From the NCBI RefSeq assembly GCF_027579695.1, contig NC_083571.1:49090390-49154389 (forward strand): a stretch of 64,000 nt of DNA. Reading direction: 5' to 3'. The stretch is from Neoarius graeffei. Lineage: Eukaryota; Chordata; Actinopteri; Siluriformes; Ariidae. How positions within the stretch are numbered: the stretch's first letter is position 1; each line of letters begins with the position of its first letter. Position numbers and translations under genes: made by a program. Shown piece by piece: positions 10,404-31,640 of this stretch. The notes under the pieces are model-generated. The model ran no database searches. It worked only from the letters and a program-made list of their open reading frames with translations, and was not told the DNA's origin.

Positions 10404-10878
10404 ATGGACTTTGTTGTCAGGATTGCACAGCATGAGATATCAAAACTGTACCCAGATACAGGCTTCAAGTTCAGATATTGCATTCCAAATGAGGTATCCA
10501 CAAGAGAAATGCGTACGAAAGCACGAGCATCAGGAGAGGGTTGCATAACAGATATTCTATACGCAGATGATCAGGCCATACTCGCTGGATCCATCGAGGA
10601 GCTTCAGAATATTCTTCAGTTGTATGATAAGACCTACACCCGCTTTGGTTTACAAATATCATATGTCAAAACAGAAACAATGGCTTTTAACATCAATGAG
10701 GATATCAAATGTAAACCAAGTATCATTTCCCTTGGCGGCACTAATATTAAAAACGTCCGCACCTTTAAATATCTTGGTTATAATGTCAGCAACTGTGATG
10801 AATCCTCACACTTCCTGCATGCTAGGATAAGTGCTGCATTCATGAAATGGAATGAACTGAAACACGTTCTAACTGACC
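10404..10878 (+). pseudogene. LINE reverse transcriptase fragment, part 1
   Basis: The partial RT has the catalytic YADD block in GCITDILYADDQAILAGS, then YVKTETMAFN and FKYLGYNV of the thumb region. It stops at the H3 insertion after KHVLTD. Joining it to 22094 with one TSD copy removed keeps the frame open. Confidence 0.75.
10871..10878. repeat. Target-site duplication of H3, left
   Basis: AACTGACC, equal to 22086-22093. It lies inside the LINE reverse-transcriptase frame. Confidence 0.85.
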
Positions 10879-10889
10879 TAGACTTGTAG

Positions 10890-11025
10890 TCAAGACCGCT
10901 TTAACCAAGACCAAGACAAGACCAAGACTAGAGTGTATCAAGACCAAGACCAAGACGACACCAAGACCAAGACAGATCGAGTCAAGACCAAGACAAAGTC
11001 AAGACGAGAACAAGACCAAGACCGG
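10890..11025. repeat. Subterminal CAAGACCAAGAC repeats of H3, left end
   Basis: About 130 bp of imperfect CAAGAC units. A similar cluster occurs at 21960-22080 near the other end. Their position and symmetry suggest transposase-binding repeats; this is inference. Confidence 0.6.
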
Positions 11026-11764
11026 AAAAAAAAACTATTGTTGATGTTACTTGCATTAATAGAATAAGAGCAGCATACTGAGGTCAGAGGTTCAGTAAAA
11101 GAAGGTATTATTCTAACTACAGACAATGCTGAGAAGAGCACGTCATGAATGTGTATGACTGAGCTCACTCACTGTAAATGTTCCGCAGACTGAGTGAGAT
11201 AAATGTGTAACAATTGCATGATGGCTGTCACTGCACTATTAGAGGATTGACACTCCCTTTATAGTACTTTTGTGTGCTGTTGAGGACTGATATGACTGGT
11301 ACTGACTGGTCCAAAAGTCATCTGATAAAACACCTTCAACAACTGTGGGAAATATGTAGCTGATTTTAATTATGCTTAATTTGTAGATTAAATTGAAGAT
11401 ACACAATTATAATCCTGAAATGGATTAGGCTCGTGAAGTCAAAACAACTTGATATGCAGATGATATTCAAAAGTAAATGGTTACATTTATTTAGTAAAAC
11501 AATATCATTTAAATAAAATATTGTAACCGACAATATAAAGAAATGTGCACATCACTGCTAGTGATATAAAGCCTGTTGTTCAGTAAGGCAAAAACAATAA
11601 TACAAAACATTAGAGAGAGTAAGAGGGACAGAATGAGAGCATCACTGCTGTTGTTCAGTAACCCCAACCATAGAACACAAACGAGGGGGGGGGGGGCAGA
11701 ATGAGAGCATCACTGTTAACTAAACAAGCATATTTTCACAATGGAGGGAGTGAGCAAAAACAGT

Positions 11765-21651
<9,887 letters not shown>

Positions 21652-21832
21652 CACTGTGTAGGCTATGTCTGACTGAAAAACTCTTTTAGGGTGAGAGACT
21701 GACAGAGTTCACGTAACATTTCATGCTGGTGGCGGTCTTTTGATTGGGTGAGCGCCAATATCTAAATCGCAACAAAATACACGGATGACATTGATTGGTT
21801 AGCCTATATGAAGGGTGAGAAAGGCGGAATAA

Positions 21833-21837
<5 letters not shown>

Positions 21838-21869
<32 letters not shown>

Positions 21870-21870
21870 G
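21838..21870. repeat. (AAT)n microsatellite
   Basis: About ten AAT units in the right part of H3. Confidence 0.85.
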
Positions 21871-22085
21871 GCCTAATAATATTAATGTTGCATTATCCAA
21901 CATTATATTTACTGTGGATATTGTTGGCTGCAAATTTTTCGACCACTATCGATCTGAAACTGCGAGACCAAGACAAGAGTGATGCGAGACCGAGACAAGA
22001 CCAAGACCACAGACAGTCGCGTCCGTGACAAGACCAAGACCACGAAAAATTGGTCTCGAGACCGGTCTCGAGACATCCAAGTCTA

Positions 22086-22093
22086 AACTGACC
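22086..22093. repeat. Target-site duplication of H3, right
   Basis: AACTGACC, equal to 10871-10878. The LINE frame resumes here. Confidence 0.85.
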
Positions 22094-22578
22094 ACCGAAT
22101 ACTACTAAAAACCCGTATAAAGTTCCTAGTGGCATGCGTTCAATCTCGCCTCCTGTACAGCACACAGGCATGGCAACTATCATCCAGTGAAATTCACAAA
22201 ATTGAGGTAGTGTGGCACGGCTTCCTAAGGAAAATGATTAAAGGTGGATATAAACGAAAGAATGCCCCTGACCAAAAGAACACTACAAATGAAGATATAG
22301 ACTGGAGCTACAAGATGTCCAATGCTGACCTCTGGAAACTGACAGGAACCCAGGATATAAAACTATCCTGCTACGTACAACAACTAAAATATATTGCTCA
22401 CGTTTGCCGGATGGGCAATAACCAAGTGCAAAAGCAGCTCCTGTTTGACAAAAATGGTTACAAATGGACGAAATGGGAAAATCTGCTGGGCATAGACACC
22501 CAACAGATAAGACGTATGATGATGGACAAATCAAACTTTGAGCAACTGCTGCAACTGCTACAGCAGAAGCACCCCTAG
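22086..22578 (+). pseudogene. LINE reverse transcriptase fragment, part 2 (C-terminus)
   Basis: It continues the frame from 10878 in phase. Motifs include ACVQSRLLYSTQAW and WHGFLRKMIKGGYKRKN, then WTKWENLLGIDTQQIRRMM, ending in a stop at 22576-22578. This is the post-RT tail seen in many LINEs (RLxY..xAW, then the F-L-R-K region). Confidence 0.72.
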
Positions 22579-22615
22579 AGAATTTAACTTTTGACAGGGG
22601 AACATGATGATGATG

Positions 22616-22923
22616 AAGGTACTTGGCTCGGTGGCCACATGAAACATAAACACCATGGACAGCGGCCAAACTCATAACTCTACAGACCGAAATACATGAA
22701 ACCAAGTCCTACTAGGGTCTATTTTACCGATCTATGTTCAAGCATCGTGCAAGTCTTCCTTCTCCTTGAATAAAACCGTGCATTCAACTGCCTTTTTGAC
22801 ATGACTGCATCGAAATACCACTCAACAATATTTCACGCACTCCATCAAGAAAAAAGTTAAACATGATGAACACGGGCATACTGTTTTGAGCATACAATTT
22901 TTAAAAAAGAAACTAGCTACATC
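22616..22923. other. H2 DNA between the LINE and H5
   Basis: It starts with AGGTACTTGGCTCGG, the continuation of the sequence left of the LINE. No gene seen. It ends with the duplication GCTACATC (22916-22923). Confidence 0.55.
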
Positions 22924-23127
22924 CAGACCCGGCACCAGGAACAATTTACTAAGGGGGCAATTAGAAATTGCAAGGGGGCAAATATTTTTCATATAGTGTG
23001 TAGTAGTGATGGCGGTCTGACAACGTGTTTCAAACAATTAACTGCACCAACCACAAAACCACAGCCCCAAAGGTTGCTTACGGGAAAATCATGTGACAGA
23101 TTACCAGGGCAGTTGCGCTAAGTTATT

Positions 23128-23752
23128 CAGCAGTACATACATAGTTGCAACAACTCACATACAACAAAACAAAGACTGATATTCGGTTGGTTGAGCTGCG
23201 CAGACTGCACAGGTTGCGAGCTCGAGCTTGGTTGCTATGGTTACCCACAACAAGTTTGACAGGCATATCGGGGTTGGGGTTGGTTTGCTGGCAGCTTTGT
23301 CCCCCCCGGTTTTTTGTCCTCCCCAGTTTTTTGTCCCCCCCAGTTCAAAAAACGTATCTGCGCCCCTGATCATAATGTTTCCTTTCCATAGTAAAACCGA
23401 CAATAGGCTGGTTATATTCCAAAAATAGTGGATGGCATTGCTAATGTTGAAGTAGCAACCTGTTGATACTGTAACATAACGGTAACTAGTCTGTTATTCG
23501 GTTGGCTAATCATGCAAGCAAGTTAGCTCGCCAACCTGACGTGATCAGTCCTCCTACCATTCTACATCCAACAGGCCAGAAAGGAATACTAAGCAAAACA
23601 AATAATGTTTGAATTGAATTGTTCAATAACACACAGTGCACACAGGCAAGCTACGAGATTTCGGTGCAACATTTCACTTTCATATTTCGTGTACAATGCT
23701 TTGTGTGTGGTCAGGGCGATGTAAACGACATGACTGTGTGTATTGACCTTTT
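23128..23752 (-). repeat. 625-bp segment, copy 2, inverted inside H5
   Basis: Reverse complement of 8842-9467, including a truncated H6 MITE (its CAGGGGCGCAGATA end lies at about 23355-23370) and the flanking target ATCATAAT. Breakpoints are CAGCAGTAC at 23128 and CCTTTTTTGT at 23752. Confidence 0.85.
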
Positions 23753-24058
23753 TTGTCGGTTGGGTGGCCGGCGTCGCCGCGGACCCCGAGCGCCCCTTTT
23801 TCGGTGACGTGGGCCGGTCCCCGCCCTGGGCGGTGCGGCGCGGTCGGGCGGCGGACTGGGGACAGTCCGGCCCAGTATATATATATGCAACACCGTGTGT
23901 GTGTGCGTGCGTGCGTGCATGCGCGCGCCTGTGTGTGAAAGCTGTGCACTGCAGTGCGCAAAAGTGCGCTGGTCCAGGAGAGCGAGTATGCATTGCTTTT
24001 TTTTTTTTTTTAAATAGAGACCCCCATAGGGTCAAATTTATAATTCGAATCCTGATTT

Positions 24059-24140
24059 AAAATACATACAAATAGCTCCGCGGCATGAAAACAAAACGTC
24101 AATGCAAGTCTAAGGTACTTGGCTCGGCGGCCAAAATCAT
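24059..24140 (+). repeat. H2-derived fragment in H5, empty-site version of the LINE locus
   Basis: AAAATACATACAAATAGCTC through GCATGAAAACAAAACG to AAGGTACTTGGCTCGGCGGCC matches 10316-10367 followed directly by 22616-22640, without the LINE between. Confidence 0.75.
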
Positions 24141-24724
24141 AATTTAAAAAAAAAATCAACAGACGTGGCTGCACCAGTAATAGCCTTCCTGACTCGCACC
24201 GAGTCAACGCTAACCACTTAATCCGTGATCCCAGTTTAGGTGTGTAGGGGACAAAACACTCTGAAGTGATGAATTTTCACCCCCGCTGCATGGGGGATGA
24301 CGTCAACGACACATATTCTTACGCTATTTGCGCACAAAGCGGACCATATATGAACACATACACCAACATAAACAGAGATAAACTTAGCCTACAAAGAAAG
24401 AAAATGGATTCACAATATTGTGATTGAATTCGTTTAATTCGGTGGGGGAAAGACTACTCCCGTAAACTGACTGCATATTACAGGATATTGCAGAGACAGT
24501 GCACTTGTAAGTGTACATGTAAAACTCCCGCCCGCACGACCCCTCCCCTTGTCCTTATCACAGGTCTGTGTGTGCGCGGCTGTGTCAGCATTTCACACAT
24601 ACACCCACAATAACAATTAAGAAAACAATTAAGTGATCTGAGTCTCCGTTGAGGGGGCGGGGCTGTAGCCACGAGGGGGCGACGCCCCCTTTCGCCCCCC
24701 CACGGCGCCGGGCCTGGCTACATC

Positions 24725-25835
24725 AAAGTCCTTCAATAAACCCATCCTTTAGCGCAAATGAGCTTAACCTAGTTCAAAGCATGATGCTAGCAGTAGCTGC
24801 ATAAGGCAACATCGTGTGGGCCTTTCGTCAGCAACAAGCCACGGCGGGCAAACAATAATAATCAAGCGTCCTTACCTTAAAACGTTGTCTTGACCGCAGA
24901 ACTTCTCAAGTATTTCACTTAAATCCACACGGGTTAACAACACACCCAACACAGCTAGCGAGAAATGTGGATATGCGCTAGCTTTGTATTGCTATTCCCC
25001 TCAGTATGCTTACTCTGTCTGCTGCCCCAACTGTGAACATTATAGGCTACAATATTTTCATCAATTTCTTCAGTAGATGCCGTTTTAGACATTTTATTAT
25101 CCCCATCGAAATATGCTATTATACTAACAGGATTATAACTCAAATCACACAACACGTATTCAAATCACAACTGATTTATTTTACTGTTGGACAGATCATA
25201 GCATATCTAGCCTAGCTGCACATAGCCTAGCTGCTGGTAGGCTGATAACTGATAAGTAGCTGATATTCTGAACAGATTGGTGATCCTTACCTTAAAAAGT
25301 CTGTGACTTTAGGCAACGATTCTATCATTACCTGCATCTCTCTCTTTTTTTTTTCCTTTTATGCGCCCCGCTAACATGTGAACGCTTCATCTTTCAAAGC
25401 CTCTAAATTTGTGTCTCAGTAGTCTGCAGTCTTTGGCGCGCTTTCGTGCGTGATGTTACATTTTGTTACATTTTATTCTGGTACAGTTGTGGGTGTTCGT
25501 TTCGCGAACCACATCCACCATGTCTCTTACAGCAGGCTACTGTGCGCTCATTTATTTCTAACCTTATTTCTATCCGTACATTAATGTAGGCCCACAATTC
25601 CGACAGTTTATTATTTTATTAATATTACAAGGCCCCTGATTGGCTGTGGCCCAGGGGCTTGAGCCCCCCCCGAAGCCCCCCTTAAAGCGCCGGTGCATGT
25701 CTGCCATCGTCTGTGTGAGACTCGCGCGCGCGACAACTGTCCTTCCCGTGATTCATTTCCAGAACGCATTTCCCCTTCTCCGTTTTAGCCTTTTTTTATT
25801 TTTTATTTATTTATTTTTTACTCAGTAACGGTTGT
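24725..25835. other. H2 right part, possible first transposase exon
   Basis: Mostly non-coding. On the minus strand an ATG near 25092 opens MSKTASTEEIDENIVAYNVH and reaches a possible donor around AGACAGAGTAAG. This could be the 5' coding exon ahead of the BED exon of H2. I have no domain to confirm it. Confidence 0.3.
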
Positions 25836-25986
25836 GATGTAAAATGTACCGAAGTACACTACTTAAAAGAAAACATACTTAAGTAAAAGTACACTCTTTA
25901 AAAATTACTTGAAAAAGTATAAGTACACAAAAAAGCTACTCAAGTACAGTAGCGCGAGTAATGTAATTTGTTACTTTCCACCTCTG
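25836..25986 (-). repeat. Right subterminal and terminal region of H2
   Basis: Repeated AAGTAAAAGTACA-like units followed by GTTACTTTCCACCTCTG, mirroring the left end and the region at 8571-8680. Confidence 0.75.
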
Positions 25987-25994
25987 ACTTTCAG
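25987..25994. repeat. Target-site duplication of H2, right
   Basis: ACTTTCAG, matching 2746-2753. H1 sequence resumes after it. Confidence 0.85.
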
Positions 25995-26358
25995 GCTTCT
26001 CATTCAAAAACTGCAAGTCCTATCATGTAGGTAGACACATTGTGTGAATCAGGACAAGTGTGGCTACTACTTTTGAGAAAATTATGTGTGTGGAGTGAAA
26101 ATTGGAGCTGAAAACACAGTTTAAATGAGAAAGTTTGAGCTATTTTTCCAAGCTCTCTACACTCTGCTCCACTGGTGTGTAACGCAATAGACACCCATTT
26201 TCTCAGGCTTTATAAGGGGGAGGAGGGGTGGAGACACGGGGGGTGGGCGTGTTTCTTTTCAAAATATGGCTTGTGGGAACCGTTATTCCAAAATCTCGTA
26301 CTCCACCTTTAAGGGGAAAAAAACGCTTCAACAATCAGCGTGCATGCCATTTGCCAAC

Positions 26359-26501
26359 ATGCACAAGCCAGGAGCACAGAAAAGAAAAGAGAAAAAGAGA
26401 GGAAGAAACCAAGAGACTCAGGGGCTCACTGCATAAATATTTTAAAAAAGATTCGGATGATGCAGCAGGTACTAGCAAAGGCAGTGGGGCAGCTGAGCCA
26501 G
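26359..26501 (+). CDS. N-terminal exon of a ZMYM1/TTF-type hAT transposase, remnant in H1
   Basis: ATG 26359 opens MHKPGAQKRKEKKREEETKR, then LRGSLHKYFKK, ending at a donor GTAAGA at 26502. A short basic leader with KRLRGSLHKYF is what I know from fish ZMYM1-like/TTF-type hAT proteins. Nothing of the catalytic body is present. It lies in H1's own DNA, oriented left to right. Confidence 0.5.
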
Positions 26502-26953
26502 GTAAGACACAGCCAACTTTTTCCAGCCCCGTAAAGTAACCCCAACCAAGGCACGCGTGGCACGCAATTCATGTTACAAACGAGGGGAGAGCAAGTCACA
26601 CTGAACACCATATCAAACGCACAGGGCATCGAATCATTTCATAACCACAACGGCTTAATAACATTGTGTTTCATATATCTGATTGAAGCTAAGAATATTC
26701 ACATTAGCCCGCAATCATATCCCGCCGTTTCTCGAGTGGTGTGTTCTTCTCTGCTTTTCACACTGGACAGTACGCATGCACAGTATACTATGTTCGCCCC
26801 CAGCCCTACCCAAAATCCCCCGTCCATCGCTGCTCCTTCAAGAGCACCCCAATCGCGTGATAAGAGAGGTGGGTGTGTGTGTGGGTTGGCCCGGGGGGGG
26901 GGCCCATTCAGAGCATTTTGTCCCGGGCCCAGCCAAAGCTGTCAGCGGCCCTG

Positions 26954-26961
26954 CTCTTATG
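26954..26961. repeat. Target-site duplication of H1, right
   Basis: CTCTTATG, identical to 2182-2189. The two copies are nearly 25 kb apart and each directly abuts the terminal CAG or CTG of H1. Confidence 0.85.
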
Positions 26962-27198
26962 TATTAGACTAGTGCTACCTGATGACGATTTAAGTCTCTT
27001 AGCTCCTTCTCAGCTCTGGTAATATACTATTTAAAAAAACCAACAAATAGTACGGTAATGTTAAATCTTACTTGTGAAAAGTAATCCCCCTGCTTCTGTT
27101 TGAAACGGTTCGCTCGTTTGAGCAGGAGTACGCTGAGCACCAGCCTGGCATCTTGTCTCTTGTCTTCTTCTTCAGTCATGCAGTAATAGATGGTACTT
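26962..27198. other. Unassigned flank; short minus-strand exon-like ORF
   Basis: On the minus strand MTEEEDKRQDARLVLSVLLL continues to QKQGDYFSQ and a GTAAGA donor at about 27071. This is exon-like but carries no domain I recognise. Confidence 0.25.
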
Positions 27199-27616
27199 TT
27201 TTTTTTTATTTCCCAAAACATTCAAAATACAAACAAATAGAGCACCATATATATACAGATCCAAAAACATCAAAATAGTAAAACACACACATAGCAATAA
27301 AGTAAAAAATATGAACAAGAAAGGGGTTACTTAACTATCTTTACATATGTTAATCGAGTAAATCAAAGTCATCCAAAAAAGATATAAAATAACCAACATC
27401 CTTATTTTCAACTAACTTTAGAGATTTGGCAAAAAGCTTGAGGTCATTCTTCCAGTGTGTAACATAAGGTTTAGTTTTAAAAAAACGACATTTGTGAATA
27501 AAGTGTTTACCTAAAAGTAGTAAATTATTATACCATATTCAATTTTGTTATTATTTAAAAACACTCCAAATTTAATTTCTTTAATGGATAAAGGGGCAAA
27601 TTGAATCCCCCTAGAC
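27199..27616 (-). mobile_element. 5'-truncated Tx1/L1-type LINE 3' end
   Basis: The minus-strand reading ends in an A-tail at 27199-27210. The peptide before the stop has LLLLGKHFIHKCRFFKTKPY, the C-terminal hallmark of fish Tx1-like L1 ORF2. Imperfect duplications AATAGATGGTAC and AATAGACGGTAC flank the piece. Confidence 0.7.
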
Positions 27617-27639
27617 TAATAGACGGTACCTTGATATCT

Positions 27640-27935
27640 CGCACTTTCTCACCACTCCAAGATGGCGACCGTATTTCTCGCGTCAGAACAGCCAACTCTC
27701 CATCTATGTATTAGGATGTCTATGGGTCTGAGAAATTGCTGTGTGAAAATCCTAGATCAGCTGCTAGAAATTTTCAAACCAGCTCATATGGCACCAACAA
27801 CCATACCATCATCAGAGATCACACTTTTCACCATTCTGATGTTTGATGTGAATACTAACTGAAGCTCTTATCTGTATCTGCATGATTTTATGCATTGAGC
27901 TGCTGCCACATGAATGAGATTAGTTCTTTTTCCAA
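27640..27935 (-). mobile_element. Degraded Tc1-like 5' fragment
   Basis: GATCACACTTTTCACCATTC and neighbouring blocks match the 5' coding part of the Tc1 copy at 30128-31640 and a fish Tc1 family I know. Stops break the frame. Confidence 0.6.
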
Positions 27936-28140
27936 TTCTACAGAAACAAATATGTGGAACTCCAGGAGCTTTGAGTAGCCTAATGCAAAATTCATGCAAA
28001 ATACTATTTTTCTTTAAAAAAAAGTGGCCAAAACCCCTGAAAGTGGATTCAATGCACTTTATGTATTGTTACAACCACTGAAATTACCATTTAAAATTAC
28101 TGAAATTGCCATACCACATCTTGAAGAGTATATTAAAACA
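27690..28140 (+). repeat. Segmental duplication, copy A
   Basis: Tc1 fragment plus non-Tc1 flank (CTCCAGGAGCTTTGAGTAGC, then ATGCAAAATACTATTTTTC) recur in the same order and direction at about 31430-31990. Confidence 0.7.
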
Positions 28141-28145
28141 TTTTT

Positions 28146-28190
<45 letters not shown>
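28146..28190. repeat. (AAT)n microsatellite
   Basis: About 14 ATA/AAT units. Confidence 0.85.
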
Positions 28191-28670
28191 TCTGGCTGTC
28201 AATCAATTAAAATATTTAATCACAGCTCATCATAATATTGCCCACAGTTAACTTGCAATTCCTCGCAAATTCATCACACATTTTTATGTTTTAAATGTAC
28301 CTTAAAGGGATATTTTTCAAGTTTTGAGGGAATGGGAGTGGACAACCACACTTGTTTTCTGCAAATGTCAGGAAGCTGGATACAGCAAAAATATTTTTTG
28401 TGGGCATTTTATTCCCCCACTGCATTAAAAAAATAAATAAAATAATAAAGCTGCATCAACTTTGAGGGTTTAGCACAATTCAGTGTGAACAAAACAAAAT
28501 CATATTTTCCTCTAATTCTGTAACTTAACTTCCAGCCTTAAACTAAACAATAAACTAAATGTGGACTCTGGACAACAGTAGTGGTGATCTTTAAGTAAAA
28601 AAAAAAAATAATGTAAAGTGCACACAGTCCTTCACTGTAAACATAACACTTTCAGTAACAGAATTTAAGC
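28191..28670. other. AT-rich stretch without features
   Basis: I see no ORF, repeat end or RNA gene here. Confidence 0.4.
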
Positions 28671-28924
28671 CTACATAAACACTGACTCGCACATGCTGCT
28701 TCTCTTGAACGTATACACGGAAGTAAAAAACGTCAGCAGTATCTGGCAACACTGTTTTGTCGACGTCACTTCAAGACGACGCCAACGATTGGTCAAATTT
28801 GCGGGAAAGTTGCGGTGATTGGATATAATTGCAGCACCGCCCTGAATTCGCGGGGATTGGTTGAATTTGCATTGAAGTTGCAAATCGCAACATCGCGAAA
28901 TCCTGCAGGGTCTGTCTATGCTAG

Positions 28925-29423
28925 TTTCTGGCGATCTATATACATAGCTAATTAATACATTTCTACTTTTTTCAATATTAATTTCAACTGTTAAACATTC
29001 TAATAAATTATCAATCACAGTTGTCATGCCATCTATTAGCTTATAATTCAAATTACAGTCCACATGCACCGCCACTCCTCCTCCACCTTTATTTTTCCTG
29101 TTTATATAATTAAATTCATATCCAGCCAGTTCGAAATCCACTCCTTTCTCCAGGTCAATCCAGGTCTCCGATATGGCAATTATGTTGACTGGATGAGTAA
29201 ACTGACTTAAGTATTTCTTGATGTGTCTGAAGTTAGTGTACATACTTCTGCTGTTGAAGTGTATTATTGATAATTTTCCCACAGCCTTAGTGGACTGATT
29301 GTACTGCTCCTCTGTGTAATTGTGGCAATTATCATTAATGGTTGAGAAAAAGTTATTGTCCGGGTCTATGTCATTTTCTATATCCAATAGTTTATGGTCA
29401 GTGAATTCAAACAATATAAACAC
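28925..29423 (-). pseudogene. L2-like LINE endonuclease fragment
   Basis: The minus-strand frame has LSIIHFNSRSMYTNF, IIAISETWID, NRKNKGGGGVAVHV and NVLISYVYRSP, the N-terminal blocks of an L2/CR1-group APE endonuclease. The similarity stops near 28925, where an unrelated repeat (CGCAACATCGCGAAATCCTG) begins. The RT is missing. Confidence 0.7.
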
Positions 29424-29652
29424 TCTAGATAGGAACTAGACATAGACTAAACACTCAGACAAACAATATAAACAGTATAAATAAACAGTATAAACACTAG
29501 ATAAGAACAAGACGTAGACTAAACACTCAGACCATATAAACAGTGTAAACACTAGATAAGAACTATACACAGACTAAACACACAAACAGACAATATAAAC
29601 AGTATAAACACTCTAGATATGAACTAGACGTAGACTAAACACTCATATATAT
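29410..29652. repeat. Minisatellite, about four units of 60 bp
   Basis: Units of the type AATATAAACAGTATAAACAC, then TAGATANGAACTAGAC, then GTAGACTAAACACTCAGAC repeat with small indels. Confidence 0.8.
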
Positions 29653-30127
29653 ACATACATAAGGTGTTTTGTCCTACTACAAACATTTTCAGGAAAAATA
29701 CTTGTGGTAAGGGGGCTGTGGCTGAGCATCGGCTGTGTTGAACCGACAGATAATATGTGATTGTTCACATTTTTGTGTTACTAGCAGCCGATTTACAGTG
29801 CATGTGGTTTCTTTTCACACTGTGAGCCAGAGAGAGAGGGAGATGATGTAGCCAACACAACACTCTCTCCATTGAACTTGGACTCGACAAGCTGTGACCA
29901 ACTTAGATTTTTTTTTTCTGTTTCATTTTCTTTTATTAATTAGAAGAGGTATACTTTGAAAAGTGCTCATACTAATGAAATAGGGACCATATAAATGAAA
30001 GGAAGTACAAATCTCCATCAAAATTTGCATGTCCGTGCACACACACAGGACTCTCTTTCAGTATTTTGCATGCATTTTACATTACTCAAAGCACCTGGAG
30101 TGCCAGATTTTACTAGCTTCTGTGTAT
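29653..30127. other. Unassigned stretch
   Basis: No coding or repeat boundary recognised. Confidence 0.35.
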
Positions 30128-30466
30128 ACACTCACCATCCACTTTATTAAGGGTGTTTTCACACCTGGTCCCCTTTAAAGGAACCAGACTCAGTCCTCTT
30201 TAAGTGGACCAAAAAGTGGACCAACAGAAAAAGAACTCAGTTCTTTTTGTGTTCACACTGTGAATTTATTACAAAGAGGACTGGGTTCTCTTTCTGGTCC
30301 AGTTAAGCTTTGATGGGGCCTCAGTCCTCTTTCTGTTCACACCAGGTCCTCTAGAGCCCTCAGACCCCCAGTGCACGGAATTCTGGGTAATTTTCTCTTG
30401 AATCAAAATGTCTGCTGCCATGCTGTATTCTTTGATCAAAATAGTGCAGATTAAGGAAAATAAATT

Positions 30467-30541
<75 letters not shown>

Positions 30542-31640
30542 TTATATTATTGTGGCCGACTCGTCAGTCAGTAAGTTCAGAGAACTGTAAAGCGGCTGTG
30601 GTAAGTTCCAAAAGGAAGTTGAGTTTCCCTGCTATAGTCACGTGACCAACTACGGCAAACGAAGAAGGTTAAACTACAGTGAAAAAGGCGAAGTGAACCC
30701 GGTGCGCTTTTTGTTCACAATGCGCAGATTAGGCGAACCGTACCGTTGATTTTTAGCAAACCGTACTGAGACCACCTCCTGAGGTGGTCTCAGTTCGGTT
30801 CGCTTTAAAGGGGTCTGGGTACGGTTGGAGTGTTCACATATGCGCAAAAAATGCTGAGTCATCGATCTGAGTTCGGTTAGATGGCTGAAAGGGACCAAGT
30901 GTGAAAACACCCTAAGAACACCATACTAATACTGGGTAGGACAGCCTTTGTTCTCAGAATAACCTCAAATCCTGATGGCATAGATTCCCTAAGGTGTTGG
31001 AGACATTTCTTCAAGATTCTGGTCCATGTTGACATGATTGCATCACATAATTGAAAGAAAACATTCCTCACACTATTATATGATGAGCAGCAGTCTGGAT
31101 TCAGTTTCATACTGTTGATGGCAATTTCTGACCCTATCATTTATGTCACAACACAAATTAAGATTAATCAGATCAGGCAATGTTTTGTTTTCCTATCTTC
31201 AACTGTCCAGTTTCAGTGAGCCCGTTCCCACTGTAGCCTCACATTGTTCTTGGCTGACAGAGAGGAGTGGAACCTAAAATGGTTGTAACTTATTGCACCT
31301 CATTTGGTTTGCTGTGTTGTATGATCCAAGATGCTTTTCTGCTCAGTACAGTTGTAAAGAATCTTCGTTACTGGAGCCTTTCTGTCAGCTTTTCCCCACC
31401 ATTGTGTGTAAACTCAAGAGATTGATGTGTATGAAAATCCCAGATCAGCCTGTAAAAATTCCCAAACCAGCTCATCTGGCATCAACAACCATATCATCAT
31501 CACTGAGATCACACTTTTCACCATTCTGATGTTTGATATGAATACTCACAGAAGCTCTTATCTTTATCTGCATGAGTTTATGCATGTTTTCATTCATCTT
31601 CTACCATATGAATGAGGTTTGTTCTTTTTTCCAATTGATC
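30128..31640 (-). mobile_element. Degraded Tc1-like element (CACTTTATTAAGAACACC end)
   Basis: The left end CACTCACCATCCACTTTATT and GAACACCATACTAATACTGG, the sequence around 30960-31080, and CTTGGCTGACAGAGAGGAGT match the 3' to 5' order of a common fish Tc1 family. It is split by a Harbinger MITE and full of deletions and stops, with no usable transposase. Confidence 0.65.
30151..30912. mobile_element. PIF/Harbinger-type MITE, 762 bp
   Basis: Inverted ends GGGTGTTTTCACACCTGG and, from the right, GGGTGTTTTCACACTTGG are flanked by TAA (30148-30150 and 30913-30915). A 3-bp TWA duplication is the Harbinger signature. An AT microsatellite lies at about 30470-30538. It interrupts a Tc1 terminal repeat whose two halves rejoin as TTTATTAAGAACACC. 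Confidence 0.82.

Larger units (their letters stand above)
22924..24716. mobile_element. H5: 1.8-kb non-autonomous hAT carrying pieces of H2
   Basis: The left end CAGACCCGGCACC and the reverse complement of the right end, CAGGCCCGGCGCC, form the termini. The 8-bp duplication GCTACATC flanks it (22916-22923 and 24717-24724). Its interior holds the inverted 625-bp copy (23128-23752), a GC-rich block, CA/GT repeats, and a 75-bp direct match to H2 (24059-24140). No transposase ORF is present. Confidence 0.85.

Noticed and set aside
23620-24060. GC-rich block with several overlapping ORFs, possible rDNA
   Set aside because: No rRNA landmark recognised, and the ORFs are compositional. It lies inside the non-autonomous H5.
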